From positions 7,065,476 through 7,129,475 of the forward strand of contig NC_051089.1 in assembly GCF_901709675.1 (NCBI RefSeq): DNA of 64,000 nt, written 5' to 3'. Within the stretch, counting starts at the first letter, position 1; every line of letters begins with the position of its first letter. The notes below the pieces were generated by a model, which ran no database searches, was not told the DNA's origin, and saw nothing but the letters and a program-made list of their open reading frames with translations. Position numbers and translations under genes: made by a program. Below, piece after piece: positions 11,884 to 29,544 of this stretch. Source of the DNA: Syngnathus acus (Eukaryota; Chordata; Actinopteri; Syngnathiformes; Syngnathidae).

Positions 11884-14800
11884 CTAGTTAAGAGCTTGAC
11901 GCAAGCTTTCTTGAAGGAGTGAGGCTATTTTGGTTTGGTCCATCTGCGGAGAGAACAACAGAAATTATTACAGAACAGGAACACGCAGACAAAAAAAAAA
12001 AAAGAAAAATCCATTAGTGTGGGTGGGAAAGTGTACATATAAGGAATAGCAATTGTGCAACACACTAGAGGGCATGAAGCGCGGTCAGCAGTCGTTTTTC
12101 CTCACAATACCGACCACCCACACACAGTCAGTGTCAATCTATTAAAAGCAGTCTACACACCTCACAGATGAAGCCCAGTTGCACCAATTCTCCAGCCAAA
12201 TTGTGAACATTTTCTTCTGAAACCCAAAGCAGCAGTTAGGAAACATAATAGCTTAAGAAAATCCTGTTCACATGTTGCTTTCTTAAAAATCTACATTTGT
12301 CAAACAGAGGCATCTAACACAGTTGTGACTTGGGATCATCTGTTTTTTTCCGAAAAACTTTCATCGTACGTTACTCGTGTTTTAATTAATGAGACTTGTA
12401 TTTAAATTTTACTCATATTTCTATAGTATATTTCTATACACTGATATAGTAAAAGCAGAGGAGATTAAGTGTCCAAGTGTGTCAGTGACGCAAGAAAATG
12501 CAAGCTGCCAAGAGACGGCCGATTTTGACACAAGAGGTGACAGCTGTCAGCTGCAGTCTCCTCTTAGTGGCTTCTCGAATGCAAACTTTTAACATTACAC
12601 GTTACATGTACTTGCGTGAGCTACTACATTTATTATTCTGACCGTTAATACTGCTAGCTTGTAAATTATTCTGTCATTTCCATTCCGCTTGTCAAATGGA
12701 CTCAGCCAGAATGTCACGTATGTAAATGTGGGTACGCACGAGAATTCTTGCTTTTGGCAAATATATTGTTCAAAACAGAAGTGTTCAATTTGGGCCTTTA
12801 AAATAAATTTAAAAAAAAAAAATAATGAGAAAAAATAATTCTGTCATTGGAATCTGCTAGAACATAAATTGAAAGGTTGTGGCAGGCAGACGCTGCTGAA
12901 AATAGTTAGCACGCTCTTGTCAGGCATCTCACGCTCACTTTCACACATGCCTCAGTGCACACATATGGACACATCCTCAATATTAACAATGTGAGTGGGA
13001 AGGGGGGGGGGGCATAAAAATGTGAGCGCAATTTCAATAGGCAATGGCGTCATAGCCACAGTATACCAAAGCCGCTCATTCTTTTTTGCTTCTATATATT
13101 TACATTCAAAGTCTTCTGGGTATTATAGTGTGTGTGTGTGTGTGGTAGCGGCGTGGGTCTTACGAGGTAACATGTCACAGCTTAGATGTCTGTTCAGCCT
13201 GTCCTCCAGCTTTAGCAGCAATGTCAGCTAGACAATCAGAAACAATTGGGAGCATTACATTTCAAAATCATATTTTGTATGGAAGGAAAAAAACCAACAA
13301 AAAAAACCCCAACAACCTAGAGAACATGCATTGCCAATGTCATCAGTGTTGTAGCATTTAATATTTTGTGTAGGGTTTATAAGCTTACATGATATTTGGG
13401 TCCCTCTTCAATGAGTTCAACATTGCACTGCATTTGAATGACCTGAAGGAGACCAGAAAGAAATCGGAGTTGATTTCCTCCTATAAAGAAATATAAGCAC
13501 TGCGTCTCACGCACCCGCCGTGTCTCCAGCTCCGCAGGCTCAGGCGTAGGAGACTTGACCACAGGAACGACAACAGGAGATTTAACATTCAGCCGTGGGG
13601 GCTGGTTCGGCGAAGAAAGGCCGAACGCCATAAGGGGGTAAATCCCGTTTCTGATTGAGAGTGAGAGATGGGGACAGAGATGAGTTTACAGAGGGTTTGG
13701 AAATGCAGAAGACGACTCTGCACAATCCAACCTATTACATCCTAACCCATCCTGTAAGCAACAATATACAACGAAAGTGGCAGAAGGAGGGGAAAATAAA
13801 TCATACGAGTGCAGGGCAGAGAGGCTTATTAATGTCAGGGCACCAGAGGATAACAAAGACAACAGGGTCCACGAAACAGATCACTTCTGCCCCCAAGTGG
13901 AGAAACGGGACAGAGTCATCTTTGGTGAGCAGATGCAATCTTATGAAACATATAGAGATTCTTCTTTTTTACCGAACGTCCTCCAGGAATTTATCGAGTT
14001 CCAAGGCGGGAAACTGTGACAGTCTAGAGGAAAACACACAAACAAACTTAAGATATGAAATATGATATGTTTGTATGTTTATAAAGTCCTTGGTTATATT
14101 TGTAGTGCATTATTAGCTGATTAACTGGTCAACTCCATTCTTACATTATTCTTCCAGGAAATGACAAAGATGGTCAAATGGGGTTCTTACTTGAGCTGAA
14201 CATCTTTCTTGTCAGCGATAATGAGCTCAGGATCCAAGTTTTTGGTTATTTCCTCCAGGGCGTTTTCTGGGATTATGTCTGGACAATTACAAGCCATCAA
14301 CAATCAATGTCGAGTTGTCCCGTTAAAAGAGGCCCGAAAAGGTGTTATGGCCCCAGACTGTTTTGTTATTTATCGCAGCTACATTTTTCTTGGGTCTTAT
14401 TACAAAACACGAGACAGCAGAACACAGTCAGTGTGTCAGAGGCTCACATTGATGGCTGACAATACAGTGAGCAGCAAGCAGCTTCAGTAGTGGCACTTCA
14501 AACAGAGCCTGATTAAAGAGCAGCTCTCGGGCGGTGGGTCTCGTACACGGGTCACAATCCAGGCACTTTTGAATTAGCTCCTAAAAAGCACACAACAATA
14601 TTGTTGCCTTTCATTGCATGAGGAAGGCAGCTGAACTTTATGTAAATGAATGTTTGAGTCCTTAGTAGATGGCGCTTGTAAAGTTATCTTGGCCCAATGT
14701 TAAATCTAAGATGTAAAATCCATTCATCCTGCCTCAATGAGCCTTACCCTCTGTAGAGGGTCTTCTAGCAACTGTATGGCAGTATTGACCGCATCCTCGG

Positions 14801-17303
14801 ACACATACGAAGACTCCCCATTTCCCTGGATCTCCGAAAGAGCCATCTGCAAATGCACGCATAGGAGATGAACATCTTGCGTGTGCCTTATTGTTCATTC
14901 TGTTTGAGGGTTACTTCAGCACCTCCAAGGCACACATGCCGAATGAGTAGATGTCTACAGCTGTGCTCATGTCAGTGACAGCTGCAAGCAGACAAGGGAG
15001 AAGACAATCAGAGTCCCAAATGTTCATTGCAAGCCAAACATCTGTGGGAGATCTTCAGCACATTATCACAAGGACGGTAAATTAATTAATGAATGATGTC
15101 ACAATTTGGAGTAGTACACGCTCATCTGAAACCTTTTCTAGTCTGCTTCCCGAATAGTGTCGAGCTCCCCTTGAGCAAGGCACCAATCGATTCACATGGC
15201 ACATAAGAGGCCCAGTAGTCTTTGCACAGCCCTTTGCCTATAACGTCTTTTTTTTGGATGCCTGCATGTGTGTGCAACACAAATATACAACAGAGTGTTA
15301 AATTTGACTTCAATTTTCTATTGTGGGTTTACAATGACACATATGTGCAAATCTTTCTCTGGCACCCTCTGGTGGTGAGGCTATACAGAAATTACAATAG
15401 CCTCACACAAAGGGCATTCAAAAATGACCACAGAGATAAAAAATAAAAAATGGAATTTATCCACTTTTGCCTTTCTATTTGATTGCCTTAACTGTGTGAA
15501 CATTCACACTGTGAGACAGCGTCACACAATCCAGTCTGATTTGTCCCTCATTCAGTAACGGTACCATTTAATATAGCATTGTTTAGCCATCTCTTACCTC
15601 CATATTCTGGGGCAAAGAAATGCAAGTTCTTCTGTTCCTCATGGTATGTCTTCACGTGGGTGTTGATGGTGTCTGGAGCAACTGTGGTGCAACAAAATCA
15701 GAAATGAAAAAAAGTTAAGATCAATAAAAAAAACTTTTCATTGAGTTGGGTAGAAAAAGCACAAGCAGACGTAGCAGCGTGGTCTTTAAAGTAGAATGCG
15801 TGACCAGATTAAAATAAATTTCCTAATCACATGTGTAAGCAATGTCAAAACTTGTTTTGCAACAAATAAAAACAATGCGAGTGTCACTTGGCTTGAGAAC
15901 AAACTGAGGATCCGGAAACTGGTCTAAATACCTGATCCGATCTTGATGAGACCATTATGTTGGATGAAGATGGTGTCACAGGTCAGGTTGCCGTGGATGA
16001 TGGGAGGATCACATGAGTGGAGATAACTGCAGGATGACAACAACAAAGACTCGTGTTCTCTGTGCGCATGTGACCATGAGAACGGAGGAGCATCAGACCA
16101 ACCTGAGAGCTGACAGGATCTGCGTGCACCACCTCTTCCAAGCCTGACAGAAGCACAATCAAAATCTGCAATTTATCACTTTAATCCAAAAGAATGTAAG
16201 CCTTCTATTTGTTTATTAAAATAATATATTAAGTGGGTAGATTATACAAGAATTCACCATAATTACAAAATTCATTTTCATTCATTCATCTGGTGAAAGT
16301 GGAGCACGTTTCACCTAATGCAATGTGTAACTTGAAGACTTTAAAAGAAAATCACTGCATTGAGTATATTGCACATAATGGCTGTAAATATGTCTGTGCT
16401 TGCACTGACACCCTCAGGTAAAATAATGGCCCAGATTAACTCGCATCCCAAAACCGGTTTTCTATTCTCATGTTATACTTCCTGAACAATTGCACAGTTT
16501 AATCAGATTGTGGAATACCAGCCGGCAATTACCTTTTCATTCATGGCCTTGTGATTCTTTTTGGTCTTCTTCAGAAACTGCTTCAAACTTCCAGATGACA
16601 TGTACTCAGTAATGAAAATCACCTAGAAGAAGAAGTCATGCATTGTGAGAAAGTTTTAATCAAGAACAGATACAGAATATAATAAGGTATCCAATGTATT
16701 TATGCATCTATAAATCTCCTGGCATGTGTATACAGTTGACACGGCTTACCCGGTTCTCCTTAGAGTCAATCCAGTACTTGTGGAACTTGACGATATTTGC
16801 ATGCTCCAAATGCATCAGGTTATCAAAAACAGTCTTGACTTTCTCCTGAACACAGCAAGCAAATTTACATCGTTTCGTGTCATTTCATATTTTGTTTCGT
16901 TTCAGTTGCTAACATGAATTGGACGAGTGGGCATCGTGCTTTCATTGTGGAAATGTTTATCAAGAACGAATCTGTAACTGCAACTGTTTGCGCTTCAGAC
17001 TTGGTTGACATGATCCCGTACCCGCTCCAAACACGATCTTGTTATGGGTTACTAACTTCAGAGCCAGTGGATCAGCATTGAAACGAAAATCAACCGGCCG
17101 ACCTCGCACCGCCAGAACTCCAGAAAATGTGGCAGCGGTAAGACCAAAATAACATTTTTCCAAAACGAAATGAAAATGAAAAGAAACGAAACAAAATGGC
17201 ATTATATGCACTTTTCGAAAATAAAAAAAAAAAACTTTTTTGTTTCTTTAATTTATTTACATTTTATTAAACCTACAAATGTGTCAGATCATTTTGTCGT
17301 ACC

Positions 17304-17365
<62 letters not shown>

Positions 17366-17913
17366 CCTTACCTCCAGCAGCTTGGAGTTCTTCCTCTCTG
17401 AGAACATGACTTCATTCCACACAACTTCCACCCCTTCCTCTGTATCCATGGCCAAGTATGCCGTGTCGATCCCAGGAACGTTCCGCTGATTCACCTAAAA
17501 ATCAATCAATGGCAAGATTGCGGCAATGCGGCAATCTCTTCCATCGTAGAAGTATCACACTGTCACCACCCTCTTAAAGATAGCGAGGGGCAAATCGAAG
17601 CTGCCTGAACCACTGAGGTATTGCTAAAGATTCATTACTTGATGCTTCTTTGGCATCAGCTCTCTCCTATCCATCCTTGCTAGTGACTCACCTCCTCTCT
17701 GCGCTTCTGCCAACGGCCACAGGGACTATCCTCCAGAATGTCAAACTCGTCTTCACTTTCCTCCTCCTCCTCAGTGGTGCTGGAGGCAGGGGGCTGTGTC
17801 GGGGTCCCACTTTGAACCCGCTGAGCATTACAAGACATAACCCCCACCGCCGCAGACTCGGTTTTGTTCGCCTCTGCAGGCGGGGATCCTTTCCCCTCTG
17901 CCTCCGCAATCAT
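11884..17913 (-). CDS. nrbp1: Nuclear receptor-binding protein 1 (pseudokinase adaptor)
   Basis: Seventeen coding exons: 17913-17692, 17494-17372, 16845-16750, 16622-16533, 16143-16103, 16026-15932, 15681-15598, 14981-14923, 14846-14748, 14580-14448, 14278-14191, 14023-13973, 13650-13515, 13442-13389, 13227-13164, 12216-12161 and 11943-11884. These give 516 residues (human 535) with matching phases. NRBP1 is a catalytically dead kinase-like protein acting in ER-Golgi trafficking and as a substrate receptor for Elongin BC ubiquitin ligase. Residues 1-74 hold an acidic run ([19 protein letters not shown]) before QKRREE. The kinase-like fold follows. The catalytic loop reads HGNL (about 202-205) instead of HRDL and the metal loop reads IGS (about 220-222) instead of DFG, as in human NRBP1, so loss of catalysis is ancestral. 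The segment [17 protein letters not shown] separates it from NRBP2. The C-terminus ([17 protein letters not shown] onward) matches the family; the last residues [19 protein letters not shown] are shorter than in human. The start at 17913 gives an N-terminus of human-like length. Confidence 0.93.
15159..15195. repeat. Possible degenerate SINE fragment in nrbp1 intron
   Basis: The string CCCCTTGAGCAAGGCACC resembles a phrase common in tRNA-derived fish SINEs. No flanking target duplication or complete promoter boxes were seen, so this is only a weak resemblance. Confidence 0.25.
17307..17364. repeat. (TA)29 microsatellite beside an nrbp1 splice donor
   Basis: Twenty-nine uninterrupted TA units. 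On the minus strand the array begins 7 bases after the nrbp1 exon 17494-17372 donor (GTAAGGC, then the repeat), so it occupies the first part of that intron. Confidence 0.95.
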
Positions 17914-18003
17914 GGCACCACTTTTGCAGACTGGACTGTCCTCCTCACCGCCTCCTGCTACTGAGCTGTGTGGGTGACGGCGCTCCTCGATCTTTTGAGT
18001 TAC

Positions 18004-18034
18004 TCACACGTCCATCTTCTCAGAAGTCTTGCAT
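18004..18034 (-). promoter_or_regulatory. nrbp1: Two minimal upstream open reading frames in nrbp1 leader
   Basis: On the minus strand the leader holds ATG CAA GAC TTC TGA (18034-18020) and ATG GAC GTG TGA (18015-18004) upstream of the main start at 17913. If the GTGAGT at 18007 is used as a donor, the second one is removed by splicing. Confidence 0.45.
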
Positions 18035-18142
18035 TTAGACTCCACGGGGCTGCAAACACAAGACACTTTCATTAAAGTGGCAGAAAATTCTTGAAAAAAC
18101 AAAACAAAAAAAATAAGCCACTTCACTGTAACTCTAGAGGTC

Positions 18143-18359
18143 CTTTAAAGCAGGGGTCTCAAACTCCAGTCCTCGGGGGCCGCATTCCGACATGTTTTCC
18201 AAGTTTCCCTCGTTAAACACACCTGATTCAAATAATCAGTTCATCCTCACGTTCTGCAGGAGCCTGATAATTGAATCAGGTGTGTTTCACGAGGGAAACT
18301 TGGAAAACATGTAGGAATGCGGCCCCCGAGGACTGGAGTTTGAGACCCCTGCTTTAAAG
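18143..18359. mobile_element. hAT-type MITE (201 bp) with 8-bp target duplication
   Basis: The element spans 18151-18351 and begins CAGGGGTCTCAAACT, ending in its reverse complement AGTTTGAGACCCCTG. The two arms, about 85 bases each, pair almost perfectly around a short loop. The flanks CTTTAAAG (18143-18150) and CTTTAAAG (18352-18359) are an exact 8-bp duplication, the length typical of hAT transposition. There is no open reading frame, so it is non-autonomous. It sits in the nrbp1 5' UTR intron. Confidence 0.92.
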
Positions 18360-19500
18360 CGTGTTGTGAGAAAAGTACGAGCTGTGCTCACAGACAACTT
18401 TTAAAACGTGCACCCGTTTAGACTTCAGTCCATTTAGTTCACTTAAGTCTCTTGCCTAATGAAGTCTCCCATCTTTAGCGTTTAAGACGTTTTCTCGCAC
18501 TTTTTTGCTAACTTACACAGCTAACAGGCCAATAAAAGGTAAATAAACAGCACGCTAGCATGACATTAGGACGCCGTACACGAAGAAGTTTACCGTGTAG
18601 CACAGAGTCGACGCCACGTTAAGCAGTGCAGGGTTACATGTTGGTGGAAACGACGGCGAAAAAGCAGCAAAAGTTGCAGAAAGGATACACTTAATCGACT
18701 TGTCGTGAAATTTACTGTTGGTTTTCAAGTCTGCCGTGGCCGGAGTGGGAGGGGCAGGTTTGCACTTGAGGAGCTACTCTTTGCGCAAAACAGCGCAGTG
18801 TGACGCCACCGGCTCCACTAACGCAAAAAATGACAATTTCAACGATTTAAGACTTGAAATTAATTGTAAATGAACATATCAACAACAACAAAAAAAAAGA
18901 AAATTGTCTGACAGTCTAGTGGTTGTGTAACTAAAATACATTGAGAACACGATCCACCGAATTTAGCCACGTATTGTTGACGTCCATTGTGCCTATTTTT
19001 ATTAAATAAGTAAATAAATATTGTGCCATTGTGCCTATTTTTTTTTTTATTAAATAAGTAAATAAATATTGCGCCATTGGTGCCTATTTTATTAAATAAA
19101 CAACTAAGTAAATCAATCAATAAATAAACCAATAAATAAATAGAGCTCTTATGATTTACATGTTAGATGTCAAGCCGTTCACTGAAATGTCATAAATTAT
19201 TAATGCTAATTTTATCTTTAATCAATTCTATACGTTTTACAATCCGTATTAAATGTACAATTGATAGTAATTGTAATCATCTATATATTCAAATGTACGT
19301 ATGAAATGCTTTATTTTAATAAAGTAAAATTAATCAGCATTAATTAATACAACAAAATAACTAATACTGTTAAATGTAAAGAATGTACTGACAATTAAAG
19401 ATATACACATGTAAATTGGCCAAAATAATACGATTATTATAGGACTTGACTGATATAAATGTTCGGTGCATAATTGGTGTAATCCGGTTGAAATTAGTAT
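18360..19500. other. nrbp1-kctd3 head-to-head intergenic region
   Basis: The first part carries the nrbp1 first exon and promoter. About 18840-19500 is AT-rich and repeat-bearing. No coding exon was recognised on either strand. Confidence 0.5.
18983..19104. repeat. Tandem repeat, about 45-bp unit, 2.6 copies
   Basis: The unit starting CCATTGTGCCTATTTTT and ending with AAATAAATATTG recurs at about 18983, 19026 and 19074. Copies differ mainly in the length of the T run. Confidence 0.8.
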
Positions 19501-20007
19501 TATAAACATAATACGTATAAGAAAACACGCGGAAGTGTCTTCACACGAAAGCAGAAGTAGTTGTGAGTGCTCCTCTCGCTCTCGATATGTACTCTCAGCA
19601 CAGCTGGTTCACGTGTTGTGAGATGCTTCTCTCGCTCTCGATATGTACTCTCGGCACAGCTGGTTCACGTTGCAGCGCAAGATGTTATTTACGATGAACA
19701 CGACAGCCTGGTAGTGATGCGAACGCGTCCGTGGGCGATAAGGGAGCCATCACATTGTTACAATCTTGGATTTTAAAGCTCCACCTTGTTTGTTAGGATA
19801 GAAAAAAACTAAACAAAGGTCGTCTACATTTCGTTCGTGCGCTCTAGGGGTGTTTTCATGGAGCGGAGAGACGCGGCGGAGGGTGTCAGGCTGCGGAGTC
19901 TGGACACCAGCTGAACCAACCGATCTTAGCGTGATGTTAGCATGCTAGCTGACGTGATGAAGCGCTGACTGTGATCTTGTTTGAACTGCTCGCCCGGGGC
20001 TCACATC
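19500..20007 (+). promoter_or_regulatory. kctd3: kctd3 promoter and 5' UTR
   Basis: CGGAAGTG at 19530-19537 matches the ETS/GABPA core often found near TATA-less starts. It is followed by a 55-bp direct duplication (19561-19615 and 19616-19671) with a CACGTG E-box in the first copy. The sequence becomes GC-richer toward the ATG at 20008 (CATCATGGCG context). Start site inferred. Confidence 0.5.
19561..19671. repeat. 55-bp direct duplication in kctd3 promoter
   Basis: Two near-identical copies beginning TTGTGAG and containing CTCTCGCTCTCGATATGTAC and CACAGCTGGTTCACGT, joined head to tail. Confidence 0.85.
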
Positions 20008-26157
<6,150 letters not shown>

Positions 26158-28067
26158 CAGACTTCTCTCATGGTACAAAACTTGAGTGACAGTTTATCAA
26201 TCCAGAATGCATTTACACTGCATGGCTCAGGTGACTAAACTAGGCTGAGATGATTCCATTCATTTTTAAGATTGGAATTGGATTAATGGGAATTAAGCAG
26301 AGATTTAACAAGGGATTGAAGGTTGGCTCTTAATAGCTAGATATATGCAAGTACCTTAAATTAACGTACTGTTATGGCTTTGCGTCCGAACGAGGATCGC
26401 TGTAGGAGCTCTAGTTAGCATGGATGTTTGCTAGTTAATTCCCAGACTTCAAACTCCAATTGAAATTTACTGGAAACCTCTCAGAGATGGTTTTCCTTGA
26501 AACAACAAGATTAACAGCTGCTTTAAATTTAAACTACTACAATGAAAGCATAGACCATTACATATGGTCTAACAATGTGACATTGGAGAACACTTTATAG
26601 AACACTAAATATGGTTCATTAGCAAAATAATTGCTGACAGTGGGTCATGGAGTGTATCCGCCAATGAATCAAACAAGCAAACTTAACACTATGTATTTTT
26701 TTAATTATTGTATTATTTATGCGATGACTTGAAATGTCTGCCCCATAAGATAATCTCAAGTCAACCAGTCAAAATTTGTCACTTGGACCTGCAGTGTAAA
26801 TCCAACAAGGTAAAGCTTCAGCGTTCCTGTGAGCTCAAACTGGATGAGCCCATGTTGATGGAAACACCAACATATAGTAACAAACTGGAGTCAATGGTAC
26901 AAGACATTCCCATTAAAGTGAATATTTAGATCAATGTAATAATCGTTAAAAGTATTGTACTGACAGTACAGTCAAATAAGAATTTGTAGTGTTTGACAGT
27001 CAGCTGTCAAGATGCACATCAGCAATGCGCACACAAAGATGACGAGATGGTCATGTAGCAACAAGATAGCCAAGGTGACTGCTTCTTGCTTCCTGTCTGC
27101 ATTCACCACTTGTTTTATCACTCCTTTTTTCATGCTTCATTGCATTGAAAGGCACATAATGCACGTGCGAAGCATGCATCATTTAAAAAAAATACACAGG
27201 AAAAAGTGTATTGTGACTCACAAGTTGATAAAACATTTTCTACTACTTCATACTAAAAAACGTTTGCTCCATTTTAACAATGCTACAACTAAGCTTTATT
27301 ATTATTATGATTAATGCTTTTCACAGTGATGCCTGCCTCTGCAAGATTATCCAAATTATTTATATTTTTACAATTTCACAAGGATCCTACACTACATCAC
27401 TTTATCATGTTTGCCTCATCTTGTGTGTGCCTTACTCAACTTGTTTTAATGCTTATCACTATCAGCCCGTTGCTTTAAAAGACAATGAGGCGTCACGTCA
27501 TGGAATGACATCAGCGGACGACTTTAAATAAGTGATTGATATCAATTAGTCTTGTAAATAGTCGATTGTAACTGGAAAACTGGCTTGGGGCGCGTCTTCA
27601 CTCTAGTTAGCTGCATGTGAACCGTCGAGATGACGCGCCTGGTTTTTCGCACGGTGTTTTAAATAAAGCCTGGCAACATACTGGAAAACAGACGAGGCTA
27701 AATACAAGGTCATGAAGTCAAGGGTCCTGTGCGGCATCCTTGAAACGCACACTAAAAAACAAAGTCCTACCATGATGGATTCATACCTGTGATGTTTTGT
27801 CATCCTTTATATTGTTGAGAATTATACACACACTATAGAACTGATGCTATTGGACCTGCCATTTGCACTATGAACACATACTTTTATTTTATATACAAGT
27901 ATATACTAAATGTATCAATGTGTTAGCATTCAAGTTGCTCCTTGTTCGTGTTTACATGCTGAAATATACCTTGTGTGTGTTAAGATAATAAATCCTGAAA
28001 TGTTATATTGGGAGATTATTTCCACTTGCCTACAGCTGTGTCACCAAAGTGGACATTTGGACACTCC
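26158..28067 (+). other. kctd3: kctd3 3' untranslated region
   Basis: AT-rich non-coding sequence after the TGA at 26155-26157. Several AATAAA hexamers occur (for example about 27660 and 27987) before the one at 28068. No exon of another gene was recognised. Confidence 0.5.
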
Positions 28068-28073
28068 AATAAA
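28068..28073 (+). terminator. kctd3: kctd3 candidate polyadenylation signal AATAAA
   Basis: CTCCAATAAAG is followed within about 25 bases by a T/G-rich stretch (TCATTTGTTTAGTCATTGG), the expected downstream element. It is one of several candidates. Confidence 0.4.
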
Positions 28074-28089
28074 GAATTATCATGCAGTT

Positions 28090-29544
28090 CATTTGTTTAG
28101 TCATTGGTTAAGAAGATGATTAGTGTCTTGTTCTATTCTCTGCTTGGCCCAATTTGAAGTAACGTTATGTCATTTGTGTGTAAAAAGAAATTCCTTACAG
28201 TGATTACTTTGTTAGCCTAATAGCAATATTGCTTTTGTATTGCTAACTTAGTGTTCCCAAATCAATTCCAAATCAAAAGATTTTTACTTGTTTTGCAAAG
28301 ATGTTCAAAAATGACCTAATAACTACTATGCTATTAGGTAAACATTATTGATTGTAAAAGAAAAGATGTCAAGATCACAGGTGAAGTTCAACTTTACGAC
28401 AAAAATTGTTTTTAACGCAGCGTCACACTTTCTGGGATTATTCTTTTATGTAAAAGCAAAGGCATCCAACACGACTGAGTTAAGGTTGAGAGTAATGTAA
28501 TAAAAAATAAAGTTTGATCAATTCAAAACTATTTATACATTCATTAAATTTGTATTATTATTGTGTTTTTATTCTAAAATAAAATAATTTCAATAACATT
28601 TTAAAATGTACCTTATTTCAGGTTATTGTCATTTATTTAAGACTGGAAAAAAACTGGGTGAATAATAAAAAGTAGTGAAAATAAAAACGGATTCAGTAAA
28701 ATATATTACAATTTATAAATGTATTAGAAATAAATATAAAGGTAAATAAATGACTACATAATAACAATACAGACTAATCAATACATTATATTTTTTCCCC
28801 CCAATCAAGAGTCCCCACTAATTCTGAACGGCTTTTGTTGGAAGACAGGCAGGGCCCAAAGGTGTTTACTTCATCTCATAGTACACTGTGGCAGTACACA
28901 GTTTACCAACAACCCCACCCCCCCAAAAATCAAATCAGCTGAATTTCTCCATGAACTTGTGTGTGTGTGGGGGGGTCTTCATTTCACTAACCTCCTCGTT
29001 CAGACAGTCTCCTCCACTTTTGAGACGGTGTGTGTCGTTCACAATGATTTATGACTTAATAAAACTGTGCGTGCATGTTAGTGTGTGTGTGTGTGGCTCA
29101 GGGCCACATTGTCCTTACAATCACTCCACACGCTCTCATTCACCACCTCTCTCTCCTCCCTCTGTGGCTGACAGTAGCTGCGAAAATGTCCATGAATGTG
29201 TGTGTGTGCATGTGTGTGCCCTTGACTGGCGACCTTGAGTGAGGCCGTCGTTCTCACTGCCACTTTTCTTCATTTTCCAACTTGGCCTTGATGCTCCCTG
29301 AAGGGACGCAGGGGCAAAAAAGTAAATTAAACGCTGCGTCTTTTCGTATAGTGAGGCAGGCCCCTGTGTGTGTGGTTGTGCACATGCGTGTGTACAGTGC
29401 ACATGTGAACTAAGCCGTTGCTTGGCGAACTCAGCAGAAAACATCATTAGTGTGATTTGGGGGGAAAAAAAAAGTTACAGGTTTGGTCGCCTGGAAAGAG
29501 ATGAAAGCGATCATTTCTACTGCTATACTAGTAGACCGTGTTAA
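28090..29544. other. kctd3-ush2a convergent intergenic region
   Basis: AT-rich with TG-rich tracts around 28960-29220. No coding exon, RNA gene or transposon was recognised. Confidence 0.4.

Larger units (their letters stand above)
17914..18720 (-). promoter_or_regulatory. nrbp1: nrbp1 5' UTR, intron 1 and promoter
   Basis: A likely first non-coding exon ends at 18594 with donor CACG|GTAAAC, preceded by a moderately CpG-rich stretch (about 18600-18780) that is probably the promoter. A second leader segment follows acceptor TTTGCAG|CCCCGTGG at about 18050. It either runs straight into the coding exon or is split by a very short intron starting at GTGAGT near 18007. Intron 1 contains the hAT-type MITE. 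Transcription start inferred only. Confidence 0.5.

Noticed and set aside
17170-17494. Open frames with IYIYIY runs
   Set aside because: Translation of the TA microsatellite; the only real coding part is the nrbp1 exon 17494-17372.
11884-17913. Active protein kinase
   Set aside because: HGNL and IGS replace HRDL and DFG, as in vertebrate NRBP1, so it is a pseudokinase.
17925-18015. Earlier nrbp1 start at ATG 18015 through a tiny intron
   Set aside because: Would need an acceptor without a pyrimidine tract; the ATG at 17913 gives the expected N-terminal length.
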